64,000 nt of DNA. Origin: Chroogloeocystis siderophila 5.2 s.c.1 (GTDB taxonomy: Bacteria > Cyanobacteriota > Cyanobacteriia > Cyanobacteriales > Chroococcidiopsidaceae). Where the stretch lies: assembly GCF_001904655.1 (NCBI RefSeq), contig NZ_MRCC01000006.1, positions 219,072-283,071 on the forward strand, read 5' to 3'. Position 1 is the stretch's first letter; each line of letters starts with the position of its first letter. Below are positions 18,101 to 27,500 of the stretch, piece by piece. Under the pieces are notes generated by a model. The model was not told where the DNA came from. It ran no database searches and was given only the letters and a program-made list of their open reading frames with translations. A program made the translations under genes and the position numbers.

Positions 18101-18535
18101 TTAGCCGAGAACGCGAATGAATTCTAATGGTAATCCATCCGCATCGGCAATAAAGGCGACTTCGTAACAGCGATCGCCAATTTGTTGTTGAGTCGGTTCG
18201 AGAAGTACTTTCAAAGCTTGGTATTGTTCGGGTTGCGACTGCTGGGCTTGGGCAAAGCGCTGTTGTAACGCAGTTAACCAACTGGGGAGATCGCTAGTGA
18301 CAGTACTTAGATCAAACGATAAGTGATAGTACCCGACATAATGCTCGTCGTTGAAAGCATCTGGTGCGGGGCGGGGTTGGGGAATTTGAATCAGTTCAAT
18401 TCTGCCGTTGAGTCCTTCCATCCAGCAAGCTAAGGTATAGCCTGTGGTAAAGCGATCACACACGGTAAACCCTAAAAGTTCGTAAAAGGCAATCGCGCGA
18501 TGAATATCAGCAGTGCGAATTGAAGCGTGATGCAT
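18101..18535 (-). CDS. VOC-family (glyoxalase/dioxygenase fold) protein
   Basis: 144 aa. Two beta-alpha-beta modules are visible: HHASIRTADIHRAIAFYELLGF at the N-terminus and DRCYEVAFIADADGLPLEFI at the C-terminus. His3 and the Glu in the final PLEFI are in the positions of VOC metal ligands. Lactoylglutathione-lyase-like activity is possible, but the substrate cannot be determined. It is followed in the same direction by only intergenic bases, and preceded 29 bases upstream by the TIGR02652 gene. Confidence 0.8.
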   Translation of the reverse strand: MHHASIRTADIHRAIAFYELLGFTVCDRFTTGYTLACWMEGLNGRIELIQIPQPRPAPDAFNDEHYVGYYHLSFDLSTVTSDLPSWLTALQQRFAQAQQSQPEQYQALKVLLEPTQQQIGDRCYEVAFIADADGLPLEFIRVLG

Positions 18536-18564
18536 GGAAGTAACGCAGGTGTCTCACCCGCGTG

Positions 18565-19074
18565 CTATTCAAACAATCGGAAATAAGGATAGCGTACAGG
18601 GACACCAGGCTCTTTCTCTAAGTCAAAATTGATCACTTCCCAACATGGTTCCTCTTGAGGATCGGGGCTAAATTCTACGGGTAAACCGTAGAGTCTTGGT
18701 TTAGAAGCTTCTGATTGTCCTCGCCAGGGTGTACTTCGCTCTAAATAGCCACTAATGAGTTCTTGATAGCGACGGGCTATGATCACGCGAGTTGCGCGAT
18801 ATCCTTGCGTGTACAGGCGATCGAGCGCCTCGTGAATTTCAAAGCGAATGCCATCAGGATGGGTGTGCTGTCGATACCACTCGCTATTCCAACGTCGCCA
18901 GTGACGCCCTGATTGGAGGTGAATAAGTTCGCCCGTTTTGGGATCAGCTTCAAACGCGCCGTGACGCGGACACAAATACGTATCAGTCAAAGTCAGTGCC
19001 GGAATCGTCTGGCGACAGTGAGGACACTGAATTTCGGGACCAAAAATTGGGTATTGTAAGCCTGGGTTAATCAT
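18565..19074 (-). CDS. TIGR02652 family zinc-ribbon protein
   Basis: 169 aa from the ATG at 19074; a TTG nine bases upstream is possible. It has the family hallmark CxxC-x14-CxxH near the N-terminus (CPHC ... CPRH), which should bind zinc. The rest contains many conserved Trp and Arg (RHWRRWNSEWYRQH). The family is known only from cyanobacteria and has no assigned function. It is probably co-transcribed with the VOC gene downstream. Confidence 0.8.
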   Translation of the reverse strand: MINPGLQYPIFGPEIQCPHCRQTIPALTLTDTYLCPRHGAFEADPKTGELIHLQSGRHWRRWNSEWYRQHTHPDGIRFEIHEALDRLYTQGYRATRVIIARRYQELISGYLERSTPWRGQSEASKPRLYGLPVEFSPDPQEEPCWEVINFDLEKEPGVPVRYPYFRLFE

Positions 19075-19283
19075 GTAGAGCAAAGCAGCATAAGTCTCTG
19101 TACACCAGCGCCAGTAGTTTTATTTTGACATTGCTCTAAAAAGCTGTCATACTTTTTTGCTTGCATTGTCTTTCTATCAGTTTTTACATCATGATATGCT
19201 CATAAAACAACCAAGTTTTGATTCTTTTATCCACGTTCGCGGATAAATTTTGGTTGAACTGTGAGAATAATATCTATTCTACT

Positions 19284-19808
19284 GTGTCTGTTATATCCTA
19301 CTGGAGCGATCCTGACCTTTCTACGGCGGCTTTTGTTGCTGCCAATGCTACCGTTGTCGGTAAAGTGACACTTGGCGCTGGGGTAAGCGTTTGGTATAAC
19401 GCTGTCATTCGCGGTGATGTTGAGCGGATTGAAATTGGCGAGTATACAAATATTCAGGATGGCGCGATTCTGCATGGCGATCCTGGCAAGCCCACGATTT
19501 TAGAAGATTACGTAACTGTAGGACATCGAGCAGTTGTGCATTCAGCGTATATTGAACGCGGTAGCTTGATCGGAATAGGCGCAGTCATCTTGGATGGAGT
19601 TAGGGTGGGCGCAGGGAGTATTATTGGTGCTGGTGCTGTTGTGACTAAAGATGTTCCGCCGCGATCGCTCGTTGTTGGAGTTCCTGGCAAATGCATTCGT
19701 GAAGTTTCTGAAACTGAAGCCGCCGATTTAATCGCTCACGCTCATCACTACCAAAAGTTAGCGCTCGTTCATGCAGGTAAAGGCACTGATTTAGGATTCT
19801 TGCCGTAG
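19284..19808 (+). CDS. Gamma-class carbonic anhydrase-like hexapeptide-repeat protein
   Basis: 174 aa from a GTG at 19284. The protein is a left-handed beta-helix made of hexapeptide repeats such as [18 protein letters not shown]. The three zinc-ligand His positions of gamma carbonic anhydrases are present: His64 in ILHGD, and His81 and His86 in GHRAVVH. It may hydrate CO2 or only share the fold, as many bacterial homologues (YrdA/PaaY type) are of uncertain activity. It lacks the Rubisco-like domains of CcmM. The frame is open further upstream to 19218, but conservation starts at about SYWSDPDL. Confidence 0.82.
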   Translation: MSVISYWSDPDLSTAAFVAANATVVGKVTLGAGVSVWYNAVIRGDVERIEIGEYTNIQDGAILHGDPGKPTILEDYVTVGHRAVVHSAYIERGSLIGIGAVILDGVRVGAGSIIGAGAVVTKDVPPRSLVVGVPGKCIREVSETEAADLIAHAHHYQKLALVHAGKGTDLGFLP

Positions 19809-19986
19809 AAAGTGTTTTTTATGCATAAAAATGCTTTATGCACAATGCGTTTACAACAATCTTTACACAAAGAACTTACTCGCTAAGATAACAGTGCGGG
19901 GATCTAGAAATTTTACCAATTTCGGCTAACAATAAAAGATGAGAAAATTTAAAAATCTTTAATTTCTACTTTCAAGAGGTAAAGAT

Positions 19987-20112
19987 ATGGACATCGATAT
20001 GCGTGTTGCTTTTGTGTTACTTCCTGTAATTGCCGCAGCCAGTTGGGCAGTCTTCAATATTGCGCCTGCTGCTATCAAGCAAATTCAAGCTTTTTTGAAC
20101 AAAGAAGCTTAG
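19987..20112 (+). CDS. psbY: Photosystem II subunit PsbY
   Basis: A 41-aa single-span thylakoid peptide at the edge of PSII near cytochrome b559. The sequence reads [25 protein letters not shown], with a C-terminal amphipathic part ending [10 protein letters not shown], matching PsbY. AGAGG lies seven bases before the ATG. It is monocistronic as far as can be seen. Confidence 0.92.
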   Translation: MDIDMRVAFVLLPVIAAASWAVFNIAPAAIKQIQAFLNKEA

Positions 20113-20220
20113 GTAACTGGGGATAAAGACAAGGGAAGCGTAGAAAGATGGTTTGTTGATGATTCTACTTTTGTTAACCAATCGTTTCTCGCTCCCTCCC
20201 TCATAAATCTGATAGGTTCT

Positions 20221-20302
20221 GTTCAAAGTTTTTTTTAGCTCCCTAAATCCTCCAAATTTGGGAGACTTTGAACGGCTCAGTTCCCCTACCAACTGGGGAT
20301 AG
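20221..20302. repeat. Dispersed C-rich/G-rich intergenic element, copy 1
   Basis: Contains CCTAAATCCTCCAAATTTGGGAGACTTTGAA and then CCCCTACCAACTGGGG in the form of two short hairpins. Related sequence occurs at 23421-23484 and 28671-28736. No gene is visible between psbY and ycf37. Confidence 0.55.
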
Positions 20303-20400
20303 AGTGTCATGAAGGGGTGGCATCGCACTGATGTAGGCTAAGGGCGGTTCACCAGAGGCTGAGTTAGATTCCACACTTGTCGTAGATACCGTAGCTTCGA

Positions 20401-20928
20401 TTATGAAGTGACTAATCTCCTGCGTAGCTTTTCCGATCTGCGCTTAGCTGTGGAATTGTTAGGTTCAAATTCTAGCGCTTGCTCATAGGTTTGTAGTGCT
20501 TGAGCCGTTAAACTTTTGCGTTCGTAAGCATGACCTAAATTGTTGAGTGCGGTAATGTATTGAGGTTGATGTTTGATAGCTTCTTTGTAGTTACGAATTG
20601 CTAAATCATACTGCTCTTGAGCAAAGTAAGCATAACCTAACCCGTTATATATGGGAGCAATATTGTCTTCTGCTTCTTGTTCGGCTGCTTTGAGTGCTTT
20701 TTGAAACAGCGAGATTGCTTGAGCGTAAACTTTCTTGTCTAAATAAATGCTTGCCAACTCATAATATTCTTGCGTTGTTCCCTTTTCCTTATTGAGCTTT
20801 TTTTGGAGCCGCGAGAGCGCATTTTCAATTTTGCGGGTTTTAAAGATCTGACGGAAAATCGTGAAGCCAGCTGCTGACAATAACACGAGTAAGATAGCCA
20901 GATAAACAATAGCTAAAGTGTTATCCAT
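20401..20928 (-). CDS. ycf37: Ycf37-like photosystem I assembly TPR protein
   Basis: 175 aa. An N-terminal membrane anchor (about residues 5-25, LAIVYLAILLVLLSAAGFTIF) is followed by a short basic linker and three tetratricopeptide repeats (about 50-85, 92-125 and 126-160, for example YNGLGYAYFAQEQYDLAIRNY and LNNLGHAYERKSLTAQALQTYEQAL). Length and layout match Synechocystis Ycf37, needed for PSI assembly and stability. Anchoring in the thylakoid with the TPR domain facing the cytoplasm is expected. Confidence 0.8.
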   Translation of the reverse strand: MDNTLAIVYLAILLVLLSAAGFTIFRQIFKTRKIENALSRLQKKLNKEKGTTQEYYELASIYLDKKVYAQAISLFQKALKAAEQEAEDNIAPIYNGLGYAYFAQEQYDLAIRNYKEAIKHQPQYITALNNLGHAYERKSLTAQALQTYEQALEFEPNNSTAKRRSEKLRRRLVTS

Positions 20929-21008
20929 TGTCTGTAAATACAGATATTAAACGTTTTTGTTCTGTCTTTATTATTAGAGAGAAGGTGACTAGGAGCTAGT
21001 GGTAAACA

Positions 21009-21959
21009 CTAAGAGTTCCTACTTTTACTTTGTTCTTTGATTTTCTGATTAATTGGTAATCCCCAATAGCTGGCGCGTTGTTGTAACCACCCTTGAGCGA
21101 AGTAACGCGCAATCGCAGCGTTTACCTGTTGTCGCAAAGCATTATATTGCAAGCCTTTGGGCATTGCGATCGCCAGTGGTTCTGTAGAGAGTAGTGTTGG
21201 TAAAAGACGATATTGTGGATAATCTTGTATCCAGCCGCTCAAAACACTAGCATCAGCGGCGAATGCATCGGCGGTATTAGCTTCTAAAAGTGAGTGGGCT
21301 TGTCTATAAGAGTCAACACCGACTAATTGTGCAGAAGGCATTAAATAACGAATCGTAGGAATCGTACTTGAACCGTTTAAAACGAGTATTTTGCGACTCG
21401 CAAAATCACTCAGGTTCTGTACAGACGGAACTTTTGTCACGATCGCTGTTCCATCAAAATAATAAGGAAGACTAAAATCCACCAACCGCGCACGCGATTG
21501 TGTCACTGTTATATTGGCGATCGCAAAATCGACTTTATTGTCTATCACTGCTGTTAAGCGATCGCGGTTGGCAACAGGTTGAAATCGAACCGCATTAGCA
21601 TTTCCTAGCAAGTCTTGAGCTATACGCTGTGCTATATCAATTTCTAGCCCTTGGAGGTTTCCTTGGACATCGCGATAACTGAGTGGACGTAAATTGTCTT
21701 TCACCGCAACGAGAAAATAGCCGCGTTGTTGAATTTCTGGTAAATTAGCAGCATGGGTAGCGATTGCAAATGGAATTTCCCAGCGTGCAATCGCTGTGCC
21801 TGCCCTAATGTTCATGCTAACCGTCAGAAACGAACAAATAAGAATCAGCAGCTGATATTTTACTTTATCCTTGCGATTGTGCCATCTCTGCGACTTTGGC
21901 GAAACTGGCTGGATCGAGTATTGCCATTTGTGCCAACATTTTACGATTGAGTTGAACAT
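21009..21959 (-). CDS. Periplasmic amino-acid-type solute-binding protein (family 3)
   Basis: The SBP family 3 fold is clear from about residue 75 ([25 protein letters not shown], then [18 protein letters not shown], and [25 protein letters not shown]). A signal-peptide-like stretch [14 protein letters not shown] lies at about residues 35-48. The only in-frame ATG before it is at 21959, which would overlap the end of rplT by 95 bases; no GTG or TTG is seen in between, so the true start is uncertain. No permease or ATPase gene is adjacent, so it is an orphan binding protein here. Confidence 0.75.
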   Translation of the reverse strand: MFNSIVKCWHKWQYSIQPVSPKSQRWHNRKDKVKYQLLILICSFLTVSMNIRAGTAIARWEIPFAIATHAANLPEIQQRGYFLVAVKDNLRPLSYRDVQGNLQGLEIDIAQRIAQDLLGNANAVRFQPVANRDRLTAVIDNKVDFAIANITVTQSRARLVDFSLPYYFDGTAIVTKVPSVQNLSDFASRKILVLNGSSTIPTIRYLMPSAQLVGVDSYRQAHSLLEANTADAFAADASVLSGWIQDYPQYRLLPTLLSTEPLAIAMPKGLQYNALRQQVNAAIARYFAQGWLQQRASYWGLPINQKIKEQSKSRNS

Positions 21960-22218
21960 TGGCTTTCTTCAGGTTTCCAATCAGTTGGCTATAGCTCATA
22001 TCGTGCTGTCTAGCCGCAGCATTGATGCGGGTAATCCACAACCGACGGAAATCGCGCTTGCGTTTTTTGCGATCGCGATAGGCGCTTCGCAGTGCCTTCA
22101 TCACTTGCTGATTTGCGGTGCGAAATAGAGTAGAGTGCGAACCGCGAAAACCTTTCGCTAGTTTGAGAATTTTCTTACGGCGCTTGCGCGCGACATTACC
22201 ACGTTTGACGCGTGTCAT
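21865..22218 (-). CDS. rplT: 50S ribosomal protein L20
   Basis: 117 aa, very basic. The family pattern is complete, from [18 protein letters not shown] to [21 protein letters not shown] sequence ([17 protein letters not shown]). It binds 23S rRNA early in assembly. It starts 21 bases after rpmI. infC is not upstream in this window. Confidence 0.97.
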   Translation of the reverse strand: MTRVKRGNVARKRRKKILKLAKGFRGSHSTLFRTANQQVMKALRSAYRDRKKRKRDFRRLWITRINAAARQHDMSYSQLIGNLKKANVQLNRKMLAQMAILDPASFAKVAEMAQSQG

Positions 22219-22239
22219 AGTTTTTTCCTAAAAGTTAAA

Positions 22240-22437
22240 TTACAAGTATGGCAACATGAAACGAACGTTTTGCTCGTCACGTTCGTTAACGACTTCCATT
22301 TGAGAGAGGCGACGCTTTCTGGCAGAAGATTTGTGCTGTAGTAAGTGGTTTTTGAACGCTTTGCGGCGAACAATTTTTCCGCTACCAGTTGCACGAAACC
22401 TTTTTGCCGCTGCTTTTCTAGTTTTAAGTTTTGGCAT
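22240..22437 (-). CDS. rpmI: 50S ribosomal protein L35
   Basis: 65 aa, with [21 protein letters not shown] and the [14 protein letters not shown] core typical of L35. First gene of the rpmI-rplT pair, the normal bacterial order. Confidence 0.97.
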   Translation of the reverse strand: MPKLKTRKAAAKRFRATGSGKIVRRKAFKNHLLQHKSSARKRRLSQMEVVNERDEQNVRFMLPYL

Positions 22438-22612
22438 GAGTTTTTATTAATTCGACACAATCTATCATTATACCATGTCTTTACCTGTCCTGCATTAGTA
22501 TGACTTGCTAGCGTCCGCGATTTGTCGCGGGAAAGACGCAAACCTACTGTTACTTTTTCAGGATGGTGGGAATTTGTACACAATCTGTGTTAACCATCCT
22601 GGGAGTGCATTG

Positions 22613-23365
22613 ATGAATTCGTTAACTCGACCTTTAGCTGTTGTAACTGGTGCTTCTAATGGCATTGCTTATGAGCTTGCAAAGCAGTTTGCTCAAAACG
22701 GCTTCGATCTTTTCCTCACAGCTACAGGAGAAAGTATCAATGAAGCAGCTTAGCCTTTGAAAAGCTAGGTGCTAAGGTCAAGACAGTTCAAAGCTGATTT
22801 TGCTACTTGTGATGGTGTTGAGGCGCTTTACAGCCAAATTAAGGCAACAGAACCTGTGGAAGCGATCGCAATTAACACAGATGTTGGTGGCGATTTCGCC
22901 CGCGAGACTAACTTGCAAGACGAACTTAATTTAATCAACCTCAATGTTGTATCGTCCGTTCATCTTGCTAAGCGAGTAGTAAAAGATATGGTGGAGCGTG
23001 GCAAAGGAAGAATTTTGTTTACCTCATCAATCGCAGCGCTGATGCCTGAACCTTTTGAGGCAGTTTATGCGGCATCTAAAGCGTTTGTGCATTCGTTTAC
23101 TGAGGGATTGCGCAACGAGCTAAAAGACACAGGCGTTACTGTAACTTCCCTCATGCCTGAACCAACTGATACTAACTTCTTCCATCGCGCTGGTATGGAT
23201 GACACTAGAGCAGGTGCGAGCAAAAAGGACGATCCGGCTGAGATTGCTAAGCAAGGGTTTGAGGCACTAATGGCGGGTAAGGATTCTATTATCGCTGGTG
23301 CAGTGATGACCAAGATTCAAGGCAATGTCAGTAAAGTCTTACCGGATAATATCGCGGCTGAGTAG
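22613..23365 (+). pseudogene. Short-chain dehydrogenase/reductase, frameshifted and eroded
   Basis: The gene opens at 22613 with a Rossmann motif TGASNGIAYELAKQF, in which the third Gly of TGxxxGxG is Ala. It hits a TAG right after ESINEAA (22751). The reading resumes in another frame from about 22793 (ADFATCDGVEALYSQI) to 23365. Between these, the text FEKLGAKVKTVQ can be read only in a third frame, showing a loss of about two bases near 22751 and an extra A in the CAAAGC at about 22791. The catalytic Ser and YxxxK (YAASK) survive, but the C-terminus also looks short. Very probably non-functional. Confidence 0.75.
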
Positions 23366-23735
23366 CACCGCCAGCTAACTAAGCCTGGCTCAGCATGATT
23401 GTTATTACTCAGTAGATCGGTTGCAAATCCCCCATAAGTGGGGGACTTAAACTTCAGAATCCCCCAGAATTGGGAGCAGGGGCGTAAGGGATCTATGTAG
23501 GAAGTCTAACAAACCTTGTGTATGAATTGCAGATACCCTTTGAAACTCAGAGTTAGGCAAAATTGACTAAAGAGCGGAAAACCTCCGCCCAGAACCTATT
23601 ATGTAATTTCACGCACTTAAAAATACTGAAGTTTCCGTATTTATACGCAGAAAGCTTTATTTGTCTAGCAGTGAATTTATCAAGCTTAAAGTACTGAATT
23701 AAGAGGCCGCCTTGAATCAAATAATCACAAATTAT
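23366..23735. other. 370-base gap carrying a dispersed repeat, no gene
   Basis: Holds the repeat at 23421-23484 and otherwise AT-rich sequence. No open frame of coding character is seen. Confidence 0.5.
23421..23484. repeat. Dispersed C-rich/G-rich intergenic element, copy 2
   Basis: CAAATCCCCCATAAGTGGGGGACTT forms a hairpin, followed by AGAATCCCCCAGAATTGGGAGCAGGGG. Same family as the elements at 20221 and 28671. Confidence 0.6.
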
Positions 23736-24176
23736 TTAATCGCTGAAAGCTTCTTTGATACTATCGATAGTACGTTCAACAGCATTTTTAGTGTTATCTA
23801 CTGCTTTTTGAGTGCGAGCCGCGTCTTCTTCTGCTCTTTTCTCAATACGAGCCGCGTCTTTTTTTGCTCTGCGTTCAACGAAATTACCATCACCGTCGGT
23901 TGCTTCTTCTACACGCTTAGCATTTTTCTTTGCTGTTTCTTCAACGCGATCTGCGGTATCTCGAATGAAGCCCTTAGCACGTCCAGCATCTTCTTGTACT
24001 TTTTCTTGTGCTTGATCTCCTAGATCGGCTGCGATTAAGGTTGCATGAGGAGCCGCGATCGCATCAGTATTTAAGAAAGCACCCTGCCAAACAAAGGTGA
24101 TCGCAGCGAGAAATAGCAAGGTTGCTATTGTGCGTCCTACTGCAGCAAGCTGTTTTGTGAAGTAACTTAGTTTCAT
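23736..24176 (-). CDS. LEA-like / coiled-coil stress protein with N-terminal hydrophobic segment
   Basis: 146 aa from the ATG at 24176. A hydrophobic segment (about residues 14-32, GRTIATLLFLAAITFVWQG) suggests a signal peptide or an anchor. The remainder is very hydrophilic and helical, with repeated Ala/Lys/Glu/Arg-rich units (VEETAKKNAKRVEEA, RRAKKDAARIEKRAEEDAARTQKAV). This composition resembles late-embryogenesis-abundant and desiccation proteins. It is comparable in style, but not clearly homologous, to the protein at 42824. Function inferred only from composition. Confidence 0.6.
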   Translation of the reverse strand: MKLSYFTKQLAAVGRTIATLLFLAAITFVWQGAFLNTDAIAAPHATLIAADLGDQAQEKVQEDAGRAKGFIRDTADRVEETAKKNAKRVEEATDGDGNFVERRAKKDAARIEKRAEEDAARTQKAVDNTKNAVERTIDSIKEAFSD

Positions 24177-24203
24177 AGAATACAATTCCATTAAATTTGG
24201 CAT

Positions 24204-24528
24204 CCTAGTTTTACTTCATTTGGCTCGTCGCCTAAATCGCGCTCTAGATAGAGGTTTTCCTATAATAGGTTGTTATGCAAGTTCACTCTTTTGATAGACC
24301 AAGAGAATTGCAAATAACAAGTTTATAACTTGCGCAATCTTAGTGGTTTAATCAGAACCAAGACTTAGGGGGCTTCCCCCAAACCCCCTCCAAAAAAGCG
24401 GCTACTCATGAAGCATTGATTGTTCTGGGTAGCTGCTGCGTAAGTCCTGAAGTTAATAAATGACGGCAAGAAGCATTAATACAAATTGCAGATTTTTTTG
24501 AGCAGCAAAACACGGAGAACACTACAAC
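24204..24528. other. 325-base gap upstream of frmA
   Basis: No gene is seen. Around 24367-24394 there is a C-rich/G-rich string (GGGGGCTTCCCCCAAACCCCC) that can form a hairpin and resembles the dispersed elements elsewhere in the window. The promoter of frmA is expected in the last 100 bases, but no site can be named. Confidence 0.45.
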
Positions 24529-25638
24529 ATGGATGTTAAAGCAGCAGTTGCTTTTGAAGCTGATAAACCATTGTCGATTGAAACGGTACAACTTGAAGGA
24601 CCCAAAGCAGGAGAAGTCTTAGTCGAGATCAAAGCGACTGGAATATGTCATACTGATGCTTTCACGCTTTCTGGCGCCGATCCTGAAGGTTTATTTCCAG
24701 CAATTTTAGGGCATGAAGGTGCGGGTGTTGTTGTTGAGGTGGGTGCAGGAGTGACTAGCCTCAAAGGTGGCGATCGCGTTATTCCGCTCTATACTCCAGA
24801 GTGCCGCCAGTGCGAATATTGTCTCAGTCGCAAAACAAATCTTTGTCAAGCTATCCGCCCAACGCAAGGGCGTGGTGTGATGCCAGATGGGACAAGCCGC
24901 TTTTCGCTTGATGGCACGATGCTCCACCACTACATGGGAACCTCCACTTTTGCTAATTATACAATTTTGCCAGAAATTGCGGTAGCTAAAATTCGCGAAG
25001 ATGCTCCCTTTGATAAAGTGTGTTACATCGGTTGCGGGGTGACGACTGGTATTGGAGCGGTGATTTATACTGCCAAAGTTGAGCCAGGGGCAAAAGTCAT
25101 CGTTTTTGGACTAGGGGGCATTGGTTTGAATGTCATTCAAGGTGCTCGCATGGTGGGAGCCGAAATGATTGTCGGCGTGGATATTAATCCGAGTAAGCGA
25201 GCCTTAGCTGAAAAATTCGGGATGACGCACTTTGTTAATCCGAAAGAAGTTGAAGGTGATTTGGTACCCTATCTAGTTGATCTCACAAAGGGTGGTGCTG
25301 ATTATACTTTTGAATGCATTGGCAACGTGAATGTCATGCGTCAAGCATTAGAGTGCTGTCACAAAGGCTGGGGCGTCAGTGTGATTATTGGTGTCGCTGC
25401 TGCTGGTCAAGAAATTTGTACTCGTCCTTTTCAATTAGTGACGGGACGTGTTTGGAAAGGTTCGGCATTTGGCGGCGCTAGAGGGCGCACCGATGTCCCC
25501 AAAATAGTTGATTGGTATATGGAAGGCAAAATCAACATTGATGACTTGATTACGCACACTATGCCATTAGAACGGATTAATGACGCGTTTGATTTAATGC
25601 ATAAAGGCGAATCGATCCGCAGTGTGGTAACATTTTAG
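24529..25638 (+). CDS. frmA: S-(hydroxymethyl)glutathione dehydrogenase / class III alcohol dehydrogenase
   Basis: 369 aa, cytosolic, zinc-dependent. It oxidises S-hydroxymethylglutathione to S-formylglutathione, and can also reduce S-nitrosoglutathione. Catalytic zinc ligands are Cys40 and the His of LGHEGAG. The structural zinc cluster CRQCEYC...NLC lies at about 92-106, and the NAD motif is GLGGIGLN (about 195-202). The class III signature with [20 protein letters not shown] is intact. The next pathway enzyme is at 26626. A hairpin follows the stop. Confidence 0.93.
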   Translation: MDVKAAVAFEADKPLSIETVQLEGPKAGEVLVEIKATGICHTDAFTLSGADPEGLFPAILGHEGAGVVVEVGAGVTSLKGGDRVIPLYTPECRQCEYCLSRKTNLCQAIRPTQGRGVMPDGTSRFSLDGTMLHHYMGTSTFANYTILPEIAVAKIREDAPFDKVCYIGCGVTTGIGAVIYTAKVEPGAKVIVFGLGGIGLNVIQGARMVGAEMIVGVDINPSKRALAEKFGMTHFVNPKEVEGDLVPYLVDLTKGGADYTFECIGNVNVMRQALECCHKGWGVSVIIGVAAAGQEICTRPFQLVTGRVWKGSAFGGARGRTDVPKIVDWYMEGKINIDDLITHTMPLERINDAFDLMHKGESIRSVVTF

Positions 25639-25654
25639 TTAAAAGCTAAAAAAT

Positions 25655-25683
25655 TTAGGAGGACTAATTAATATTCCTCCTAA
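25655..25683 (+). terminator. Hairpin after frmA
   Basis: TTAGGAGG (25655-25662) pairs with CCTCCTAA (25676-25683), followed after a short gap by AATTTTTTAA. Located 17 bases past the frmA stop. Confidence 0.65.
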
Positions 25684-25973
25684 GTTGTTAAATTTTTTAA
25701 TGTTGGCAAGCTAGTAAAGGATAGTAGGTGTACTAGCAATACGCCTTTACTGCTAGTATTTAGTCCAAAGTCATTTGCAAGACGCATGAACGTCAATCCT
25801 GGAAAAAGTTAACTTGAATTAACGTTACCGTTTGCTATTCTTGACTAACACAACCTTGCGACTTGTGTTAAAGTGTCAATTACAGATTACATTCGGTTGT
25901 GCAGTTTGTTGTTTTCACATCACAGACCTCTCTCCGAATCTAATTCTCTACATCTTTGATTCTGGAGACTTTT
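25684..25973. other. Long leader of the RNA-binding protein gene
   Basis: 290 AT-rich bases without a gene. Cyanobacterial rbp genes are cold-induced and have long 5' leaders, so part of this is probably transcribed; no defined motif can be pointed out. Confidence 0.4.
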
Positions 25974-26279
25974 ATGTCGATTTATGTCGGTAATCTATCT
26001 TACCAGGTAGAGCAAGAAGACCTCAAGCAAGTATTTCTTGAATATGGAGACGTTAAGAGCGTACAACTACCTACAGACCGCGAGACAGGGCGCGTAAGAG
26101 GTTTTGCTTTTGTTGAAATGGGGACAGAAGCCGAAGAAGCTGCGGCAATTGAAGCACTCGATGGTGCTGAGTGGATGGGGCGCAATCTTAAAGTAAATAA
26201 AGCTAAACCCAGAGAAGATAGATCTTCTGGTGGTGGAAGGCGAGGCAACGGTGGTGGCGGATACTCGCGCCGCTACTAG
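25974..26279 (+). CDS. Glycine-rich RRM RNA-binding protein (cold-type Rbp)
   Basis: 101 aa. A single RRM with RNP2 (IYVGNLSYQ, residues 3-11) and RNP1 (RGFAFVEM, about 43-50) is followed by a short Gly/Arg/Ser-rich tail (SSGGGRRGNGGGGYSRRY). The layout matches cyanobacterial RbpA-type proteins, which bind RNA at low temperature and can direct mRNA to the thylakoid. The ATG at 25974 follows GGAG at a normal distance. A strong terminator and then rpsU follow, a known cyanobacterial rbp-rpsU arrangement. Confidence 0.9.
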   Translation: MSIYVGNLSYQVEQEDLKQVFLEYGDVKSVQLPTDRETGRVRGFAFVEMGTEAEEAAAIEALDGAEWMGRNLKVNKAKPREDRSSGGGRRGNGGGGYSRRY

Positions 26280-26316
26280 GGTTCGCGACCAACAAATTTT
26301 ACTCTAAGGTCTTAGG

Positions 26317-26342
26317 GGCAGACAAAGAGTCTGCCTTTTTTA
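26317..26342 (+). terminator. Rho-independent terminator between rbp and rpsU
   Basis: GGCAGAC-AAAGA-GTCTGCC followed by TTTTTT: a perfect 7-bp stem. It would separate or attenuate rpsU expression from rbp. Confidence 0.88.
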
Positions 26343-26361
26343 TTATCTATTGGAAAAGAGA

Positions 26362-26553
26362 ATGACCCAAATAATTCTAGGTGAAAACGAAGGCATTGAC
26401 TCAGCCTTGCGTCGTTTTAAACGACAAGTATCTAAAGCAGGGATTTTCCCAGATATGCGGAAAAACCGTCACTTTGAAACACCAATTGAAAAACGCAAGC
26501 GCAAAGAACTTACCAAGCACAAGCAACGCAAGCAAGGAAAGCGTCGTTATTGA
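26362..26553 (+). CDS. rpsU: 30S ribosomal protein S21
   Basis: 63 aa, basic. [27 protein letters not shown] and the C-terminal [15 protein letters not shown] are typical. The ATG at 26362 is preferred over an in-frame TTG at 26350. It lies just after the terminator of rbp, as in other cyanobacteria where the pair is cold-regulated. Confidence 0.93.
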   Translation: MTQIILGENEGIDSALRRFKRQVSKAGIFPDMRKNRHFETPIEKRKRKELTKHKQRKQGKRRY

Positions 26554-26625
26554 AGTCGGTGGAAAAGAAAGCGCGATCGCCGCTTAGTCTAAAATCAGAT
26601 CGACGCTTATCTCAACCTGTTTGAC

Positions 26626-27471
26626 ATGGCTGCATCGCTCAAACTAACAAGTGAATATCGCTGTTTTGATGGTACTGTCGGCTTTTATTGCCATCAGTCG
26701 GAAACTTGCAACATTGAAATGCGTTTTGCTGTATACCAACCGCCGCAAGCAAAGTCGGAACGAGTTCCAGTATTGTATTTTCTTTCAGGGTTAACTTGCA
26801 CCGAAGAAAACTTTATCGTCAAAGCAGGGGCGCAGCGTTACGCAGCTGAATATGGATTAATGTTAGTTGTCCCTGATACTAGCCCCAGGAATACAGGAAT
26901 TGCAGGCGAAGATGAGGAATGGGACATTGGGACAGGTGCAGGTTTTTATGTTGATGCGACAGAAGTCCCGTGGCGATCTCACTATCAAATGTACAGCTAC
27001 ATCGTGCGCGAATTACCTGCACTAATTGCCGAGAATTTCTCAGTACAACCAGAACAAGGAATTTTCGGTCATTCAATGGGGGGACATGGGGCGCTTGTAT
27101 GCGCGTTGCGTAACCCCGATCAATACCAGTCTGTTTCTGCGTTTGCGCCAATTGTTGCACCGATGCAGTGTCCTTGGGGTGAAAAAGCTTTTTCGCGTTA
27201 TTTGGGTACAGATCGCGATAGTTGGCGTACCTATGATGCAACGGAATTAGTACTGAATGCAAATTATCAACGTCCGATACTGATCGATCAAGGTACTGTA
27301 GATAAATTTTTAGTCGATCAACTCAAGCTAGAATTATTTGCAAGCGCGTGCGCCAAAGCTAACCAACCGCTAAACTTACGGATGCAACCTGGTTACGACC
27401 ATAGTTATTACTTTATTGCTACTTTTATAGAAGACCACATTCGTCATCATGCTGCTGCACTGTTGAATTAA
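26626..27471 (+). CDS. fghA: S-formylglutathione hydrolase
   Basis: 281 aa, esterase-D family alpha/beta hydrolase. It hydrolyses S-formylglutathione to formate and glutathione, the second step of formaldehyde detoxification after frmA. The nucleophile is Ser150 in GHSMGGHG; the acid and base are expected in DQGTVDKFL and GYDHSYYF. The oxyanion-side motif LSGLTCTEENF is intact. It follows rpsU by 72 bases and precedes a glutathionyl-hydroquinone reductase by 29 bases, so the last two are probably co-transcribed. Confidence 0.92.
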   Translation: MAASLKLTSEYRCFDGTVGFYCHQSETCNIEMRFAVYQPPQAKSERVPVLYFLSGLTCTEENFIVKAGAQRYAAEYGLMLVVPDTSPRNTGIAGEDEEWDIGTGAGFYVDATEVPWRSHYQMYSYIVRELPALIAENFSVQPEQGIFGHSMGGHGALVCALRNPDQYQSVSAFAPIVAPMQCPWGEKAFSRYLGTDRDSWRTYDATELVLNANYQRPILIDQGTVDKFLVDQLKLELFASACAKANQPLNLRMQPGYDHSYYFIATFIEDHIRHHAAALLN

Positions 27472-27500
27472 TTGTTCCTACGTTCGTAGGAGTGAGTGTT

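Noticed and set aside
20017..20328. 103-codon minus-strand frame over psbY and the repeat
   Set aside because: It covers the psbY gene and a palindromic repeat and has no coding signature.
22557..22602. GGATGG ... CCATCC inverted repeat upstream of the SDR relic
   Set aside because: The arms are only six bases and 30 bases apart; chance level.
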